A DNA stretch of 64,000 nt from Clostridia bacterium (lineage in GTDB: Bacteria > Bacillota > Clostridia > Oscillospirales > Acutalibacteraceae), in assembly GCA_900755895.1 (NCBI GenBank), contig CAAEIG010000081.1, forward strand, positions 248,001-312,000. Reading direction: 5' to 3'. Position 1 is the stretch's first letter. Each line of letters opens with the position of its first letter. Under the pieces are notes generated by a model. It was not told the origin of the DNA. It ran no database searches and saw nothing but the letters and a program-made list of their open reading frames with translations. This document shows positions 61,963 to 64,000 of this stretch, in pieces. Both the position numbers and the translations under genes were made by a program.

Positions 61963-63027
61963 ATGGGGTTTGAGTTAACTCTTGAAAATCTGAAAAAAGT
62001 GTATGAACTGCTGGAGGATGAGGAGTCTCGGGAAATTTATCTAAATCGGTTGAACTATTTGGTCACTGGAAGAATAGAATTTATAGAAAAGATAATTTCT
62101 AAATATATACCTAATTTACCGCTTTTTGGTCGGGATGTTATCCACAAATTTCTTAAGGAACTGCCGCAAGATAAGAAATTTGTTCTTTATGGTGCGGGAG
62201 AGTGGGGAAAGGAGGTTTTTCCTCTCTTTAAAGATGACCCGAGATTTATTGGTTTTTGTAGTGGTACAAAAGAAAAACAGGAACATGGATTTATGGGTGT
62301 ATCTGTCATAAGTCCGGAGACATTGTTTCAAAAGAAAAATTTAACGGTAGTGGTCAGTGCCTTGTCTGCAAAGCAGGAGATTTTAGAGCTTTTAAAATAC
62401 AACGGGTATCCGACCGAACTTATTTTTACAATGGACGACTTTGAAGTGCTTACTAATGAAGAGTATTTTGGTTTTGAGTATTTTAAATATGAACCTAATG
62501 AAGTGTTTGTAGATGCTGGAAGTTATAATCTGGCCACGGCTATCGATTTTCGTAGGAATTGTGGTAGTGTAAAAAAGGTGTATGCATTTGAGCCAGATCC
62601 CCATAATGTTGAACTCTGCCAAGAGAACAAAATAAAGCATCATTTTACGGAAGCAATGATTTTGCCGTATGGAGTATGGAGCGAAGATACTACCATGCAT
62701 TTTCAATCCCGTGGTACATCGGATTCAAGTTTTGAGCAGGGAGGGGATGTGAGTGTCCCTGTTCGAGCGATTGATAATGTAGTCGAAAAAGGAGAGCCAA
62801 TTACATTTATAAAAATGGATGTTGAAGGGTCGGAACTGGAAGCTTTAAAAGGAGCTCAGAGAACAATTCAGCAATATAAGCCAAAATTGGCAATTTGCAT
62901 TTATCACAAACCCCAGGATATGACCGAAATACCGCTATATATCCATTCATTAGTTCCGGAATACCGGTTTTATGTGCGTCATCATTCAAACACGTCAGTC
63001 TCGACTGTACTTTACGCGATTGTTTGA
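61963..63027 (+). CDS. FkbM-family methyltransferase with N-terminal Rossmann-like domain (copy 2)
   Basis: Protein of about 354 residues, paralogue of the protein at 51.4 kb with the same order: helical start, LYGAGEWGKEVFPLFK module (about 65-80), then FkbM domain (EVFVDAGSYNLATAIDFRRN, FEPDPHNVELC and FIKMDVEGSELEALKG). It is much AT-richer than copy 1, so the two probably came from different sources. AAAGGA ends directly at an ATG at 61951; I prefer the in-frame ATG 61963. Last gene of the operon, followed by a terminator. Confidence 0.85.
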   Translation: MGFELTLENLKKVYELLEDEESREIYLNRLNYLVTGRIEFIEKIISKYIPNLPLFGRDVIHKFLKELPQDKKFVLYGAGEWGKEVFPLFKDDPRFIGFCSGTKEKQEHGFMGVSVISPETLFQKKNLTVVVSALSAKQEILELLKYNGYPTELIFTMDDFEVLTNEEYFGFEYFKYEPNEVFVDAGSYNLATAIDFRRNCGSVKKVYAFEPDPHNVELCQENKIKHHFTEAMILPYGVWSEDTTMHFQSRGTSDSSFEQGGDVSVPVRAIDNVVEKGEPITFIKMDVEGSELEALKGAQRTIQQYKPKLAICIYHKPQDMTEIPLYIHSLVPEYRFYVRHHSNTSVSTVLYAIV

Positions 63028-63116
63028 AATCACTAGTACGGTTATTTTCACTATGTTAGTCAATTTTCTTATGTGCGAGTTTTTATTCAGACAAAATAGA
63101 ATGATATAATAATCTT

Positions 63117-63148
63117 GAAAAGTCGCTTTTTAAGTGGCTTTTCTTTTT
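63117..63148 (+). terminator. Terminator of the decoration operon
   Basis: GAAAAGTCGC (63117-63126) pairs with GTGGCTTTTC (63134-63143, two G-T pairs), followed by TTTTT. It lies 90 bases after the last stop. Confidence 0.75.
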
Positions 63149-63402
63149 GATGTCTGTAAACTATAGTTTTTTGAGCTAAGATCTAACAAAAACAGAGGAT
63201 ACAGCTAAGGGGTAGTAAAAACGTGCTATAATTGTGTAAAGAGTATAACTTTGTTGACGTTAGTGAAACCATGCATTTTTAGGGTTTACTTTTATGTGTT
63301 TCTAGATGGCTTTGGAGGAGAAAAAGTTTCTTTTATCTTCCTTATATTTAGAAATGAAAAAATAGATTATATTAGGTAAATTTTTAACAATTTTTTATCC
63401 CC
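63149..63402. other. AT-rich right end of the island, no gene
   Basis: I see no coding frame, promoter or repeat of note between the operon terminator and the right lysS-end repeat. Confidence 0.5.
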
Positions 63403-63421
63403 ACTATGAAGCCCATCGACT
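63403..63421 (+). repeat. Right copy of the lysS 3'-end direct repeat (attachment-site candidate)
   Basis: Identical to 41068-41086. In frame it reads CCC-ACT-ATG-AAG-CCC-ATC-GAC-TAA, the LysS C-terminus with stop, detached from the gene. It is most simply the displaced original end of lysS. Confidence 0.85.
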
Positions 63422-63445
63422 AATCAAATTTGGATATTGTTTTTT

Positions 63446-63480
63446 AAAAAGCGTCCTCTCTGCAGAGAGGACGCTTTTTT
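63446..63480. terminator. Strong terminator, probably the original lysS terminator
   Basis: Perfect inverted repeat: AAAAAGCGTCCTCTC, loop TGCA, GAGAGGACGCTTTTT, with T and A runs on both sides. It follows the detached LysS end by 23 bases and can also end the converging minus-strand gene. Confidence 0.9.
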
Positions 63481-63526
63481 CTGTCTACACTATGGAATTG
63501 ATTAGAGGTACATGGGCGGTTGTTCA

Positions 63527-64000
63527 CTAAATCAGATCCTTAAAAATAGCCTCAGCATTTTCCATGGGCTCAGCGTTAGCGACTAAAAATACGCCGTACT
63601 CCTGCTCACCAAAGATGGAATCAAATCGTGAGTCCCCAGTGAGTGAAATTCCGCAGGGTTGAGTGAATTCTCCGGTGAGATTTCCAGTCTCATCAACTGT
63701 CTCGAACTTCAGCAATCTATCCTCATACTGGGCAAGTTCTTCCTCGGAGAGCACCTCTTCCACCGGAACAAACATCTCACTTCGGGCAAAACGGGCGGCA
63801 TTCTCAGTGTCGCAAATCATCAAGTCAATCTCTTTGGCTGTCACCATTGCAGAAACCTTTGCGATACTGGCTCCCGCGTAGGGATCGGTTTCCGGATCTC
63901 CAAAATCAATGGGCGTAAATTCTATTTCGGTTTCCTCTCCTTGCCAATCTGGATAGCTGGCCAGGAGTTCTTCCTCACAGGCATTCAGATTTTCTTGGCT
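63527..64000 (-). CDS. 3' part of a hypothetical protein (cut by window edge)
   Basis: The minus-strand frame runs open from the window edge to a stop at 63527, giving the last 157 residues; the start is missing. The visible part contains EFTPIDFGDPETDPYAG, KEIDLMICDTENAARFAR and EEELAQYEDRLLKFE. The sequence has a look of periplasmic-binding-protein-like or lipoprotein domains in which a region reports a substrate with the phrase D-x-M-I-C-D, but I do not recognise the family. It converges on the terminator at 63446. Confidence 0.6.
   Translation of the reverse strand, partial: SQENLNACEEELLASYPDWQGEETEIEFTPIDFGDPETDPYAGASIAKVSAMVTAKEIDLMICDTENAARFARSEMFVPVEEVLSEEELAQYEDRLLKFETVDETGNLTGEFTQPCGISLTGDSRFDSIFGEQEYGVFLVANAEPMENAEAIFKDLI

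Larger units (their letters stand above)
41068..63421 (+). mobile_element. Island integrated at the 3' end of lysS
   Basis: Bounded by identical 19-base direct repeats 22,335 bases apart, both reading as the LysS C-terminus T-M-K-P-I-D plus stop (TGA on the left, TAA on the right). The right copy is followed within 30 bases by a strong terminator, which the left copy lacks. The interior holds decayed genes that look like parts of a conjugative element, then flagellin and a 16-gene decoration cluster, part of it visibly AT-richer than the flanks. No integrase, relaxase or excisionase is seen, so it is probably no longer mobile. Flagellin may have been carried or may have been joined later. Confidence 0.7.

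Overview
The window looks like chromosome from a motile, low-oxygen gut Clostridia bacterium of the Oscillospiraceae type (Flavonifractor, Intestinimonas or Dysosmobacter relatives). This is inferred from a nine-gene V/A-type ATPase, pyruvate phosphate dikinase, an S-layer-homology protein, the prsA-like/mfd/pth block, the ugpC/cdaR/ftsEX/greA/lysS block, frequent GTG and TTG starts, and moderately GC-rich coding DNA. There are no rRNA or tRNA genes and no CRISPR array that I can see.

Region 1 (1-8.2 kb) holds stand-alone loci: a NIF3-family protein, an orphan OmpR-type response regulator, a sigma-like protein with a C-terminal membrane anchor, a Ser-rich lipoprotein, a Crp/Fnr regulator divergent from a MATE exporter with a perfect operator between them, a secreted CAP-SLH protein and ribokinase. 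Region 2 (8.3-17 kb, minus strand) is the ATPase operon in the order H/G-I-K-E-C-F-A-B-D, driven by a consensus sigma-A promoter; the K subunit carries the Na+-ligand pattern. Region 3 (17.3-25.8 kb) is a PrsA-like lipoprotein, mfd and pth, then ppdK. Region 4 (26-34 kb) has a MarR/FUSC pair, a sialic-acid pair (sialidase and nanA) opposite a GntR regulator, a second MATE transporter, an Sfp-type phosphopantetheinyl transferase, a DUF4830-like protein and an RsuA-type pseudouridine synthase. Region 5 (34.4-41.1 kb) is ugpC, a CdaR-type regulator, ftsE (with an unusual acidic tail), ftsX, greA and lysS.

Region 6 (41.1-63.4 kb) is the striking part. The last 19 bases before the end of lysS recur as a direct repeat 22.3 kb downstream, where they again read as the LysS C-terminus with a stop codon and are followed by a strong terminator that lysS itself now lacks. 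This is the layout left when an element integrates into the 3' end of a gene. Inside lie decayed remnants of what I read as a conjugative element (41.6-44.3 kb), then flagellin, then 16 tightly packed co-directional genes. They encode an unrecognised large protein with a sulfotransferase-like stretch, an APS-kinase-like protein, a PHP phosphoesterase, a cytidylyltransferase, an NAD-dependent epimerase, two FkbM methyltransferases, a GT2 glycosyltransferase, a pyruvyl transferase, an SGNH/aldo-keto reductase fusion, an O-acyltransferase, an FrhB-like iron-sulfur protein, and an FkbH/ACP/MaoC/SDR acyl module. The most economical reading is a flagellin glycan island building a heavily decorated sugar (sulfated or phospho-modified, methylated, pyruvylated, acylated). 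No integrase is present, so the island appears fixed.

The right edge (63.5-64 kb) carries the 3' part of a minus-strand gene of unknown function.
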